NCBI RefSeq assembly: GCF_036788415.1
Contig: NZ_DAIQNN010000011.1
Location: 1 to 64,000 of the forward strand
Direction: 5' to 3'
Length of the DNA stretch: 64,000 bases
From: Rubrimonas sp036788415
GTDB lineage: Bacteria > Pseudomonadota > Alphaproteobacteria > Rhodobacterales > Rhodobacteraceae
The notes under the pieces were generated by a model. It was not told the DNA's origin. It worked only from the letters and a program-made list of their open reading frames with translations, and did not search any database. Position 1 is the stretch's first letter. Every line of letters begins with the position of its first letter. This document shows, piece after piece, positions 14,702 to 23,052 of this stretch. The position numbers were made by a program, and so were the translations under genes.

Positions 14702-15691
14702 ATGACCATCCCCACGCTCGCGCGCCTCGGCGCCGCCGCGCTCCTCGCCCTCCTCGCGCAAGGGGCGCTCGCCCAGCCCACGGGCAAACTCGTACTCTAC
14801 ACCTCGCAGCCCAACGAGGACGCGCAGCGGACTGTGGACGCCTTCATGGCGGCCCATCCCGGCGTCGAGGTCGAATGGGTGCGCGACGGCACCACCAAGA
14901 TCATGGCGAAGCTGCGCGCGGAGATCGCCGCCGGCGCGCCCCAGCCCGACCTGCTGCTGATCGCCGACACGGTGACGATGGAGGGGCTCGAGGCCGAGGG
15001 TCTGCTGCTGTCCCATCCCGAAGCCGACGTGTCGGCCTACGAGGCCGGGCTGATGGACCCCGAGGGCCATTACTTCTCGACCAAGCTGATCACCACCGGC
15101 ATCGCCTACAACCCCGCCGCGCCGCTGAAGCCGACTTCCTACAAGGACCTGCTTGCGCCGGAGGCGACGGCGGCGATGACCATGCCGTCGCCGATGACCT
15201 CGGGCGCCGCGACCATCCACATGGTCTCCATCGCCGGGCACCCCGATCTCGGCTGGGACTATTACGCGAAGCTCGCGAAACAGGGCGCGCTCGCGCAGGG
15301 CGGCAATGGCGGCGTGCTGAAGTCGATCGCCGGCGGCGAGAAGCTCTACGGCTTCCTCGTGGACTTCCTCGCCATCCGCGAGAAGGCCAAGGGCGCGCCG
15401 ATCGAGTTCGTCTTCCCCGAGGAGGGCGTGTCGGCGGTGACCGAGCCGGTCGCGATCCTCTCCACCGCGAAGAACCCCGACGCGGCCAAGGCCTTCGTCG
15501 ATTTCCTGATCTCGCCGGAAGGCCAGACGCTCGCCGCCGAGATGGGCTATCTGCCGGCGCATCCCGACGTGGCGCCGCCCGCGGGCTTCCCCGACCGCGC
15601 GCAGATCAGGCTGCTGCCCTTCGATCCGGCGAAGGCGCTGGCCGAGGACGAGGCCAACAAGCTGCGCTTCACCGAGATGTTCGGCGGCTGA
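14702..15691 (+). CDS. ABC transporter periplasmic binding protein, iron(III)-type
   Basis: Exported binding protein of 329 residues with a clear signal peptide cleaved near ALAQ (about 24). The fold resembles FbpA/AfuA and related iron(III) or phosphonate binding proteins: KLVLYTSQPNEDAQ, FMAAHPGVEVEWVRDGTTK, PDLLLIADTVTMEGLEAEG and AKAFVDFLISPEGQTLAAE. The YY pair in GWDYYAKL is not at the usual iron-ligand position with certainty, so the ligand is open (iron, 2-aminoethylphosphonate, spermidine/thiamine-like). It is followed by a fused permease; no ATPase gene is present. Confidence 0.8.
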   Translation: MTIPTLARLGAAALLALLAQGALAQPTGKLVLYTSQPNEDAQRTVDAFMAAHPGVEVEWVRDGTTKIMAKLRAEIAAGAPQPDLLLIADTVTMEGLEAEGLLLSHPEADVSAYEAGLMDPEGHYFSTKLITTGIAYNPAAPLKPTSYKDLLAPEATAAMTMPSPMTSGAATIHMVSIAGHPDLGWDYYAKLAKQGALAQGGNGGVLKSIAGGEKLYGFLVDFLAIREKAKGAPIEFVFPEEGVSAVTEPVAILSTAKNPDAAKAFVDFLISPEGQTLAAEMGYLPAHPDVAPPAGFPDRAQIRLLPFDPAKALAEDEANKLRFTEMFGG

Positions 15692-15700
15692 CGCGACGCC

Positions 15701-15725
15701 GCGCCCGCCGGTCTCCGGCGGGCGC
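15701..15725 (+). other. Perfect 11-bp stem hairpin between binding-protein and permease genes
   Basis: GCGCCCGCCGG, loop TCT, CCGGCGGGCGC: a flawless stem lying 10 bases after the binding-protein stop and 7 bases before the permease start. There is no T-run, so it is not a classical terminator. A typical role at this position is to protect the upstream mRNA and attenuate the permease, giving more binding protein than permease. Confidence 0.7.
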
Positions 15726-15732
15726 TGATCTC

Positions 15733-17442
15733 ATGCGCGCGCGCCTCGCCCGCTCCGTCGCCGAACCGCTGACGCTGGCGCTATTGCTCGCCGCGACGGT
15801 GGCGCTGTGCGCCCTGCCGCTGGCGCTGGTGGCGCGGCTCGGCTTCGCGCCCGAGGGCGCGCCGAGCCTCGCGCCGCTGCTGCGCGCGCTCGAATCGCGG
15901 GCGGTGACGACCGCGCTGTGGAACTCGCTCGAAAGCGGGCTGATCTCGGCGGCGGTGGCGACGGCGGCGGGACTGGGGCTCGCGCTGCTCGTCGGGCTGA
16001 CGGATGTGCGGGGCAAGGGGCCGCTGGTGTTCCTGATCCTGCTGCCGATGATGATCCCGCCGCATGTGACGGCGATCGCGTGGATTCAGGCGCTCGGGCC
16101 GTCGAGCCCGCCCTTGCAGGCGCTCGGCCTGGCCCCGCCCATCGGGTCGACGCATCCGCTCTATTCGCGCGAAGGCGTGATCGCGCTGCTCGCGGCGCAG
16201 CACATGCCGCTGGCGTTCCTCGTGCTGCGCGCGGCGCTGCGCACGCTGCCGCGCGAGATGTCCGACGCCGCGCGGGTCTGCGGCGCGGGGCCCCTGACGA
16301 TGCTGCGCCGGATCGCCGCGCCGCTGCTCGCGCCGGCGCTGATCGCGGCCTTCGCGCTCGCCTTCGTCTCGGCGCTCGGCAATTTCGGGATACCCGCGCT
16401 GCTGGGCGTGCCGGGGCGCTACACCACTCTGCCGGTGCTGATGTGGCAGCGGCTCGCGAGTTTCGGGCCGGAGGCGCTGGGCGATCTGGCGGTGATCGCG
16501 ACGCTGCTGGGGCTGGTGGCGGTCGCGGCGGTGACGACGCAGATGGCGCTGGCGCGCCGGGCGCGATCGGCGCTGATCGGCCCGCCGCAGGCCGCGCTCG
16601 CGCTGCGGCTCGGGCGGGCGCGGCCCGTCGCCGAAGCCGGCCTCTGGGTGGTGGTGGCGGCCCTGCTGGTCATGCCGCTCGGGGCGCTGACGGCGACCGC
16701 GCTCTCGCCGACCTACGGCGTGAAGCTCACGTCCGAAACGCTGACCTTCGAGCATTTCCGCGAAGTGCTGTTCGCGCAGAGCGTCACCGCGCGCGCCTTC
16801 GCCAATTCGGGCTTCGCGGCGGGCGCCGCTTCTGCGGCGCTGGCGGCGGCGGCGGTGGGGCTGGGCTATTTCCTGACGCGCCCCGCCGGGCTCGCGCGCC
16901 GCGCCGCGGGCGGGGCGGCGACGCTCGCCGAGATCGCCTACGCCGTGCCGGGGCTGGTGATCTCGGTCGCCTTCATTCTGGCGTTCCTCAAGCCGCTGCC
17001 GATCCTCGGCGTCTCGCTCTACGGCACGATCTGGATCATCCTGCTGGCCTATCTCGCCGCCTTCTTCGCCATCGCGCTGAAGCCCGTCGGCGCCGCCTAC
17101 GCCCAGCTCGACCCGGCTCTGGACGACGCCGCGCGGGTGTGCGGCGCGGGGTTCGGGCGGCGGATGCGGCGCATCTTCCTGCCGCTGACCGCGCCGGCGG
17201 CTGCGTCGGGGGCGATCCTCGTCTTTCTGACCGCCTATAACGAGGTCACGGTGTCGGCGCTGCTGTGGTCGCGCGGTACCGAGACGATCGGCACCGCGAT
17301 CTTCAACTACGAGGATGGCGGCTACACCACCCTGGCCGCCGCGATGGCGACGCTGACCGTGTTCGCCACCGTCGCGCTGATGCTGACGCTGGACCTGCTC
17401 GGCCGCCGCGCCCCGCCCGGGGTCGTGCCGTGGCGCGACTGA
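15733..17442 (+). CDS. ABC transporter permease, two fused domains (FbpB/ThiP type)
   Basis: Inner-membrane permease of 569 residues with about twelve helices. Two ABC permease domains are joined: the first has the cytoplasmic EAA-type loop DAARVCGAGPLTMLRRIAAP (about 178-197), the second DAARVCGAGFGRRMRRIFLP (about 470-489). The near-identical loops show an internal duplication, usual in FbpB, ThiP and PhnE2-like systems. It works with the binding protein upstream and needs two copies of an ATPase, which is not encoded next to it. ATG 15733 has little Shine-Dalgarno signal and follows a strong hairpin. Confidence 0.88.
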   Translation: MRARLARSVAEPLTLALLLAATVALCALPLALVARLGFAPEGAPSLAPLLRALESRAVTTALWNSLESGLISAAVATAAGLGLALLVGLTDVRGKGPLVFLILLPMMIPPHVTAIAWIQALGPSSPPLQALGLAPPIGSTHPLYSREGVIALLAAQHMPLAFLVLRAALRTLPREMSDAARVCGAGPLTMLRRIAAPLLAPALIAAFALAFVSALGNFGIPALLGVPGRYTTLPVLMWQRLASFGPEALGDLAVIATLLGLVAVAAVTTQMALARRARSALIGPPQAALALRLGRARPVAEAGLWVVVAALLVMPLGALTATALSPTYGVKLTSETLTFEHFREVLFAQSVTARAFANSGFAAGAASAALAAAAVGLGYFLTRPAGLARRAAGGAATLAEIAYAVPGLVISVAFILAFLKPLPILGVSLYGTIWIILLAYLAAFFAIALKPVGAAYAQLDPALDDAARVCGAGFGRRMRRIFLPLTAPAAASGAILVFLTAYNEVTVSALLWSRGTETIGTAIFNYEDGGYTTLAAAMATLTVFATVALMLTLDLLGRRAPPGVVPWRD

Positions 17443-17454
17443 AGCGGTAGGGGT

Positions 17455-17482
17455 TTGAACCGCGGCGGGGGAGCCTCTAGGT
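17455..17482 (+). promoter_or_regulatory. Candidate sigma-70-type promoter of pmbA
   Basis: TTGAAC (17455-17460), a 16-base spacer and CTAGGT (17477-17482) resemble the housekeeping promoter of alphaproteobacteria, 39 bases before the pmbA ATG. It was found by eye only. Confidence 0.35.
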
Positions 17483-17520
17483 TGCGCCGGGACCGCTCCC
17501 CTCTCGCGAAAGCCCCGCCG

Positions 17521-18858
17521 ATGCATTTCCCGCTCGACCTCGCCGACCGCCTGCTCGACGCCGCCCGCGCCGCCGGGGCCGACGCCGCCGACGCCCTCGT
17601 GATGCGCAGCGCCGATCTTGGCGTCGCGGTGCGCGGCGGCGCGCTCGAGGAGGCCGAGCGAGCCGAGAGCGTCGATTTCGGGCTGCGCGCCTTCGTGGGC
17701 CGCCGGCAGGCTTGCGTCTCCGCCTCCGATCCCCGCCCCGAGACGCTGCGCGCGCTGGCCGAGCGCGCCGTCGCCATGGCGCGCGAAGCCCCGGAGGACC
17801 CGTATTGCGGCCTGCTGGAGCCGGGAGAGCTGGGCGCCCCGGACATGGCCGGGTTCGCCGCGGCCGAGGCCGCGCCGCCCGATCCCGCGCGGTTGCAGAC
17901 CCTGGCGCTGGAGGCGGAGGCGGCGGCGCTCGCGCATCCGGGCGTGTCGCAGGTCGACAGCGCCTCGGCGAGCTGGCGGCGCGCCGAGATCGCGCTGGCG
18001 GCGACCAACGGCTTTCGCGGCGCCTATGCGCGCGACGGGGCGTCGCTCGCCGTCTCGGCCATCGCGGGCGAAGGGCTCGGGATGCAGAGCGACTACGACT
18101 ATGCGGCGCGCCGGCGGCTCGACGATCTGCCGCCGCCCGCCGAGATCGGGCGCGAGGCGGCGGCGCGCGCAGTCGCCCGGCTCGGCGCGCGCAAGCCGCC
18201 GACGGGGGCGGTTCCGGTTGTCTTCGACCGTCGCGTCGCGCCCTCGCTGATCGGCCATGTGCTCGCTGCGATCAACGGCGCGTCGGTGGCGCGCGGCTCG
18301 AGCTGGCTCGCGAAGCGCATGGGCGAGCGCATCCTGCCCGGCTGGGCGGAGCTGCTGGAGGACCCGCTGGCGCCGGACGGCCCGTCCTCGCGGCCTTTCG
18401 ACGGCGAGGGGATGGCCTCGCGCGCGGCGGCGATCCTGCGCGGCGGCGTGCTCGAGCGCTGGCTGCTCGACGCGGCCTCGGCGCGCCAGCTCGGGCTCGC
18501 GAGCACCGGCAATGCGCGGCGCGGCGTGTCGGCGCCGCCGAGCCCCGGCGCCACCAATGTTCGGCTCGGGCCTGGCGCCGCGAGCCGCGACGCGCTGATC
18601 GCCGACATCGAGCGCGGGCTGCTGGTGACCTCGCTGATGGGGTCGAGCGTCAACCCCACCACCGGCGCCTACAGCCGCGGCGCCTCGGGCTTCTGGATCG
18701 AGAACGGCCGGATCGCCCATCCGGTCGAAGAGGCGACCATCGCCGGCGCCCTGCCCGAATTCCTGCCGCGCATGGACGCCGCCGACGACCCCGACCCGTT
18801 CGTCTCGGTCTCCGTTCCGTCGCTGCGGGTGGAGGGTCTGGTTGTCGCCGGCGCCTGA
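17521..18858 (+). CDS. pmbA: PmbA/TldE-like peptidase-family protein
   Basis: Cytosolic protein of 445 residues of the TldD/PmbA family; with TldD it forms a heterodimeric protease that processes small peptides such as microcin precursors and CcdA. Visible motifs are GAYARDGASLAVSAIAGEG, YDYAARRRLDDL, FDRRVAPSLIGHVLAAINGA and the C-terminal SSVNPTTGAYSRGASGFWIE with GRIAHPVEEATIAG, diagnostic for the family. No HExxH is present, as expected of the PmbA/TldE partner. ATG 17521 is chosen; upstream codons 17455-17520 lack family similarity. Confidence 0.93.
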   Translation: MHFPLDLADRLLDAARAAGADAADALVMRSADLGVAVRGGALEEAERAESVDFGLRAFVGRRQACVSASDPRPETLRALAERAVAMAREAPEDPYCGLLEPGELGAPDMAGFAAAEAAPPDPARLQTLALEAEAAALAHPGVSQVDSASASWRRAEIALAATNGFRGAYARDGASLAVSAIAGEGLGMQSDYDYAARRRLDDLPPPAEIGREAAARAVARLGARKPPTGAVPVVFDRRVAPSLIGHVLAAINGASVARGSSWLAKRMGERILPGWAELLEDPLAPDGPSSRPFDGEGMASRAAAILRGGVLERWLLDAASARQLGLASTGNARRGVSAPPSPGATNVRLGPGAASRDALIADIERGLLVTSLMGSSVNPTTGAYSRGASGFWIENGRIAHPVEEATIAGALPEFLPRMDAADDPDPFVSVSVPSLRVEGLVVAGA

Positions 18859-19657
18859 CGGCGTCGCCGAGCCCGCCGACGATCTGGCGCTGCTCGTCGC
18901 GGCGGTCGAGGCGGCGGGCGAGGGGGCGATGCGCTGGTTCGGGCGCGCCCCGCGCGTCTGGGACAAGGAGGGCGGCGCCGGCCCGGTCACCGAGGCCGAC
19001 CTCGAGGCCGACGCGGCGCTGAAGGCCCGGCTGCGCGCGGCGCGCCCCGGTTACGGCTGGTTGTCCGAAGAGACCCCGGACGACCGCGCCCGGCTCGGCT
19101 GCGCGTCGGTGTTCGTGGTCGACCCGATCGACGGCACCCGCGCCTTCATCGCCGGCGAGACCGGCTGGTGCGTCGCGGCGGCGGTGGCGGCGCAGGGCGC
19201 GCCGGTCGCGGCGGCGGCGTTCTTTCCCGCGCTGGGGCGGCTTTACGCCGCGCGGGCGGGCGGCGGGGCCTCGCGCGACGGCGCGCCGATCCGCGCGGCG
19301 GAGGGTGCGCGGGCGGGGGGCGCGCTGGCGCTCGCCGCCTCGGCCCAGCTCGGGGCGGAGCACTGGCCGGGCGGCGCGCCGGCGCTGCGGCGCGCCTTCC
19401 GCCCCTCGATGATCCATCGCCTCTGCCTCGTCGCCGAGGGCGCTGCGGACGTGACGCTCAGTTTCCGGGAGCTGTGGGAATGGGACCTCGCCGCCGGCGC
19501 GTTGATCGCAGCGGAGGCGGGCTGCGTCGTGAGCGACGGGCGGGGTCGGACGCATAGCTACAACGCGCCCGATCCGCGCTCGGACGGGGTGATCGCCGCG
19601 CCGCCCGCGCTGCACGCCGAACTCGTGCGCCGCCGCCGCCCGCGCGGGGGCGATTGA
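18842..19657 (+). CDS. Inositol monophosphatase-family protein (CysQ-like)
   Basis: Mg-dependent phosphatase of 271 residues. The metal sites are intact: WLSEETPDD near residue 75 (first Glu), VVDPIDGTRAFIAG near 95 (DPxDGT motif) and WEWDLAAGALIAAEAG near 210 (second WD motif). The DGTRAFIAG variant is typical of the 3'(2'),5'-bisphosphate nucleotidase (CysQ) subgroup that removes PAP, but histidinol-phosphatase or inositol phosphatase activity cannot be excluded. A sulfotransferase at 39720 would produce PAP in this cell. The start is TTG, overlapping pmbA by 17 bases; no better start is seen. Confidence 0.88.
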   Translation: MSPAPDGVAEPADDLALLVAAVEAAGEGAMRWFGRAPRVWDKEGGAGPVTEADLEADAALKARLRAARPGYGWLSEETPDDRARLGCASVFVVDPIDGTRAFIAGETGWCVAAAVAAQGAPVAAAAFFPALGRLYAARAGGGASRDGAPIRAAEGARAGGALALAASAQLGAEHWPGGAPALRRAFRPSMIHRLCLVAEGAADVTLSFRELWEWDLAAGALIAAEAGCVVSDGRGRTHSYNAPDPRSDGVIAAPPALHAELVRRRRPRGGD

Positions 19658-19681
19658 CCCTCCGGCGCGCGCCTCTATGGT
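19654..19681 (+). promoter_or_regulatory. Candidate sigma-70-type promoter of the DUF4170 gene
   Basis: TTGACC (19654-19659), a 16-base spacer and TATGGT (19676-19681) lie 31 bases before the ATG at 19712. The -35 overlaps the stop codon of the phosphatase gene. It may also drive the lipid A genes that follow. Confidence 0.45.
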
Positions 19682-19711
19682 GCGCGCGACCCTTTCGCGC
19701 GGAGGCCCGCC

Positions 19712-19954
19712 ATGCCCGTCCGTCTGCATCTCGTCTTCGGCGGCGAGCTGAAGGACACGGCCCGCACCGAGTTCGCCGATCCCCACGCGATCGACGTGGT
19801 CGGCGTGTTCCCCAGCTACGCCGAAGCGCATGCTGCGTGGAAGCAGGCCGCGCAGCGCACCGTCGATCAGGCGACGACGCGCTACTTCATCGCCCATCTG
19901 CACCGGCTGCGCGACGAGGAGCTCGAGACCAGCGCCACCGAGGAACTCGGCTGA
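19712..19954 (+). CDS. DUF4170-family small protein
   Basis: An 80-residue protein without signal peptide or membrane segment. It matches the DUF4170 family: LHLVFGGELKDTARTEF, DVVGVFPSYAEAHAAWK and ARYFIAHLHRL-like ending (here TRYFIAHLHRLRDEE). Function is unknown. The family is found mainly in alphaproteobacteria, commonly next to the acyltransferase and Kdo transferase genes as here. A cagg-poor leader but a good promoter-like sequence precedes it. Next gene starts 11 bases after its stop. Confidence 0.85.
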   Translation: MPVRLHLVFGGELKDTARTEFADPHAIDVVGVFPSYAEAHAAWKQAAQRTVDQATTRYFIAHLHRLRDEELETSATEELG

Positions 19955-19965
19955 GCCGGCGCTCC

Positions 19966-20721
19966 ATGAGACCGGGGCCGACACTGGCGCCCCGCCGCAG
20001 CCTCAAGGCGCTGCGCAGCGACCCGCTGGCGCGCGGCGCGCTCGCGCGGCTCGGCGCCGGCTATGTGGCCCTTTGCTGGCGCACGACGCGCTGGCGGATC
20101 GAGGGGCGGGCGCATCTCGACGACCTTCTGGCGCGCGGCGGGCCGATCATTCCCGCCTTCTGGCACGGGCGGCTGATCTTCTCGCCGCTCTGGGCGCCGC
20201 CGGGACGGCGCATCTTCGCGATGATCTCCAACAACCGCGACGGCGATCTGATCGCGGAGGTGGTCGGGCGCTTCGGGGTCGAGACCGTCCGGGGCTCGAC
20301 CGCCGATCCGCGCAAGGAGGAGAAGGACAAGGGCGGGCGCGCGGCGTTCGTAGGCGGTCTGCAGGCGCTGCGCGAAGGCGGCGTGCTGGCGATCACGCCG
20401 GACGGGCCGCGCGGGCCGCGGATGCGCGCGCAGTCGGGCGCGGCGGGGCTGTCGGTCGCCGCCGGCGCGCCGATCCTGCCGATCGCCTGGAGCGCGCGGC
20501 ATGCGCGCATGCTCGGCAGCTGGGACCGCTTCCTGCTCCCCATCCCCTTCGATCGCGGCTTGATGATCTACGGCGCGCCGCTGGAGCCGCCGCCGCGCGC
20601 GGCGGGCGAGGCGGGGGTCGAGGCGCATCGGCTTCGGCTCGAGGCGGCGCTGAACGCGCTGACCGCGCAGGCGGACGCCGCGATGGACCGCCCGCCGGTC
20701 GAAGCCGAGCCGGCGCGATGA
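19966..20721 (+). CDS. DUF374 lysophospholipid acyltransferase-like protein
   Basis: Predicted membrane-associated acyltransferase of 251 residues. IIPAFWHGRLIFSPLW places the catalytic H in the form seen in DUF374, followed by MISNNRDGDLIAEVVGRFG, TVRGSTADPRKEEKDKGGR and the conserved LAITPDGPRGPRM. The family is related to LpxL/PlsC acyltransferases and is thought to acylate lipid A or phospholipid precursors. It overlaps waaA by 4 bases, supporting a role in lipid A/Kdo assembly. ATG 19966 has only a weak ribosome site. Confidence 0.88.
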   Translation: MRPGPTLAPRRSLKALRSDPLARGALARLGAGYVALCWRTTRWRIEGRAHLDDLLARGGPIIPAFWHGRLIFSPLWAPPGRRIFAMISNNRDGDLIAEVVGRFGVETVRGSTADPRKEEKDKGGRAAFVGGLQALREGGVLAITPDGPRGPRMRAQSGAAGLSVAAGAPILPIAWSARHARMLGSWDRFLLPIPFDRGLMIYGAPLEPPPRAAGEAGVEAHRLRLEAALNALTAQADAAMDRPPVEAEPAR

Positions 20722-22025
20722 GCCCGCCCGCGCGCCGTTCGGCGCTGCTGGGGCTCTATCTGGGGCTCTCGCGGATCGCGGCGCCCGCCGCCCGGCTGCT
20801 GCTCGCGCGGCGGCTGACGCGCGGCAAGGAGGAGGCGGCCCGCCTGCCGGAGCGGATAGGCGCGGCCTCGGCGCCCCGGCCCGAGGGGCGGCTGGTCTGG
20901 CTTCACGGGGCGAGCGTCGGCGAAGGGCTCGCGGCGTTGGCGCTGATCGAGCGGATGGCCCGCGCGCGCCCCGATCTGCGGTTCCTGCTGACGACGGGGA
21001 CGGCGACTTCGGCGCGGCTGATCGGCCCGCGCCTGCCGGAAAGCGCGACCCACCAATACGCCCCGCTCGACGCGCTGGCCTTCGTCGAGCGCTTCCTCAG
21101 GCACTGGCGGCCCGATCTGTGCGCGCGGGTGGACAGCGAGCTCTGGCCGGCGACGCTCTGGGCGAGCGCGCGGACGGGCGCGCCGCTGGCGCTGGTCAAT
21201 GCGCGTGTCTCGGCGGCCTCGGCGCGGGGCTGGGGGCGGGCGCGCGGCATGGCGGCGGCGCTCCTGTCGCGCTTCGACGCGATCCTTGCGCAGGACGGCG
21301 AGAGCGCGGAGCGCCTAGCCGGGCTCGGCGCGCCGCGGCAGCGCTTGCGGATCGGGGGATCGCTCAAGGCCTCGGTTGCCCCGCCCGAGGCCGATCCGCA
21401 AGCGCTGGCGGCGTTGCGGGCGGCGCTGGGCGGGCGGCCCGTCTGGCTCGCGGCGAGCACCCATCCCGGCGAGGAGGCGCTCGCCTTCGCGGCGCATCGC
21501 GCGGCGCGGGAGGCGGCGCCCGGACTGGCGCTGATCGTCGCGCCGCGCCACCCCGAACGGGGCGCCGAGATCGCCGCGCTGGCGCGGGCCCATGGGCTGG
21601 AGGCGACGCGGCGCTCGGCCGGCGAGGGGCCGGAGGGCGCGGAGGTCCACGTCGCCGACACGCTGGGCGAGATGGGGCTGTGGTATCGCCTTGCGCCGGT
21701 CGCCTTCATGGGCGGCTCGACGGGGTCGCTCGGCGGACACAACCCTTACGAGGCGGCGGCGCTCGGCGCGCTGATCCTGCGCGGCCCCGACGTCGCGGCG
21801 TTCCGCGAGGCCTATGGCGCGCTCTCGGCGGCGGGGGCCTCGGTCGAGATCGGCGACGCGGCGGCGCTGGCGGCGGCGCTGGGCATGGCGCTGGCGCCGG
21901 ACGGCGGCTTGCGCGCCGCGGCGGCGCGGATGGCGGAGGCGGGGCGGGCGGCGCTACGCCCCGATCCCGGTCCGCTGGACGGCGCCGCTGCGGCGCTGCT
22001 GGGGCTTCTGGAGGCGCGGCGATGA
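20718..22025 (+). CDS. waaA: 3-deoxy-D-manno-octulosonic acid (Kdo) transferase
   Basis: Inner-membrane-associated GT30 glycosyltransferase of 435 residues that adds Kdo to the lipid A precursor. N-terminal domain: RLVWLHGASVGEGLAALALI, LLTTGTATSARLI and CARVDSELWPATLW, the last matching the v-x-Et-ElWPn-l motif. C-terminal domain: VWLAASTHPGEEALAF, IVAPRHPERGAEI, and FMGGSTGSLGGHNPYEAAAL with the conserved GGHN-x-E. Length is normal. ATGA overlaps on both sides couple it to the acyltransferase and lpxK. Confidence 0.95.
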   Translation: MSPPARRSALLGLYLGLSRIAAPAARLLLARRLTRGKEEAARLPERIGAASAPRPEGRLVWLHGASVGEGLAALALIERMARARPDLRFLLTTGTATSARLIGPRLPESATHQYAPLDALAFVERFLRHWRPDLCARVDSELWPATLWASARTGAPLALVNARVSAASARGWGRARGMAAALLSRFDAILAQDGESAERLAGLGAPRQRLRIGGSLKASVAPPEADPQALAALRAALGGRPVWLAASTHPGEEALAFAAHRAAREAAPGLALIVAPRHPERGAEIAALARAHGLEATRRSAGEGPEGAEVHVADTLGEMGLWYRLAPVAFMGGSTGSLGGHNPYEAAALGALILRGPDVAAFREAYGALSAAGASVEIGDAAALAAALGMALAPDGGLRAAAARMAEAGRAALRPDPGPLDGAAAALLGLLEARR

Positions 22026-23044
22026 TGCGCGCGCCGGGCTTCTGGTCGAATCCGCCCGACGCGCCCGGGCTGGCGGCGCGGCTGCTGGCGCCGGCGGCGT
22101 CGATCTGGGGGCTGGGCGCGCGGCTGCGGCGGGCGGGCGGCGCGCCGGCGCGGGCTGCTGCGCCGGTGATCTGCGTCGGCAACGCCACGGCGGGCGGCGC
22201 CGGCAAGACGCCGGTGGTCCTCGCGCTGTTGCAGGCGCTGGCGCTGCGCGGGGTTGCGGGGCATGCGCTGTCGCGCGGGCATGGCGGCCGACTGGGGGGG
22301 CGGCTGACCGGGCCGCATCGCGTCGATCCAGCGCGCGACGGGTTCCGCGACGTCGGCGATGAGCCGCTGCTGCTGAGCGCCTTCGCGCCGACCTGGGTGG
22401 CGCGCGACCGGGCGGCGGGCGCGGCGGCGGCGATCGCCGCGGGGGCGCAGGTCGTGGTGATGGACGACGGGTTCCAGAACCCCTCGCTCGCGAAGGATCT
22501 GTCGCTGCTGGTCGTCGATGCGGGGCAGGGCTTCGGCAACGGCCGTCTGATCCCGGCGGGGCCGTTGCGCGAACCGGTCTCCGACGCGCTCGCGCGCGCC
22601 GATGCGGTCGTGCTGATCGGCGGCGATGCGGCGGCGGCGCGGGCGATGGCGCGCCATCCCGAGATCGCGGCTTCCGGCGCGCCGGTGCTGCGCGCGCGGC
22701 TCGAGCCGCTGGCGACCGGGCTCGACCTGCGCGGCGCGCGCGTCGTCGCCTTCGCGGGCATCGGGCGGCCGGAGAAGTTCTTCGACACGCTGCGGGCGAT
22801 GGGGGCGGAGCTGGTCGCGACGCATGGCTTCGCCGATCACGCGCCCTATCCGCCGGCGCTGCTGCGTCGGCTTCTGGCGGAGGCGCGGGCGCAGGGCGCG
22901 ACGCTCGCCACCACCGAGAAGGACGCGGCGCGCCTGCCCCGCGCCTTCCTGCGCGAAGTTTGCGTCGCGCCGGTGCGGCTGCGATTCGACGACCCCGCGG
23001 CGCTCGACGCCCTGCTGGACCGGGCGCTATCGGATCGGGCGTAA
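22022..23044 (+). CDS. lpxK: Tetraacyldisaccharide 4'-kinase LpxK
   Basis: Inner-membrane kinase of 340 residues that phosphorylates the 4' position of the lipid A disaccharide. Walker A TAGGAGKT at about 56-63 follows the conserved CVGNATAG. RGHGGRLGGRLTGPHRVD, VGDEPLLLSAFAP, VVMDDGFQNPSLAKDL and FADHAPYPPALLRRL are family hallmarks. Two tandem ATGs (22022 and 22025) compete as starts. It ends 8 bases before the end of the convergent PAS kinase gene. Confidence 0.95.
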   Translation: MMRAPGFWSNPPDAPGLAARLLAPAASIWGLGARLRRAGGAPARAAAPVICVGNATAGGAGKTPVVLALLQALALRGVAGHALSRGHGGRLGGRLTGPHRVDPARDGFRDVGDEPLLLSAFAPTWVARDRAAGAAAAIAAGAQVVVMDDGFQNPSLAKDLSLLVVDAGQGFGNGRLIPAGPLREPVSDALARADAVVLIGGDAAAARAMARHPEIAASGAPVLRARLEPLATGLDLRGARVVAFAGIGRPEKFFDTLRAMGAELVATHGFADHAPYPPALLRRLLAEARAQGATLATTEKDAARLPRAFLREVCVAPVRLRFDDPAALDALLDRALSDRA

Positions 23045-23052
23045 GGGGCCTG

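Noticed and set aside
15781..18990. Minus-strand open frame of 1069 codons opposite permease, pmbA and phosphatase genes
   Set aside because: Composition is Arg/Gln/Gly/His-rich typical of antisense frames in high-GC DNA, and the other strand has three well-matched genes.
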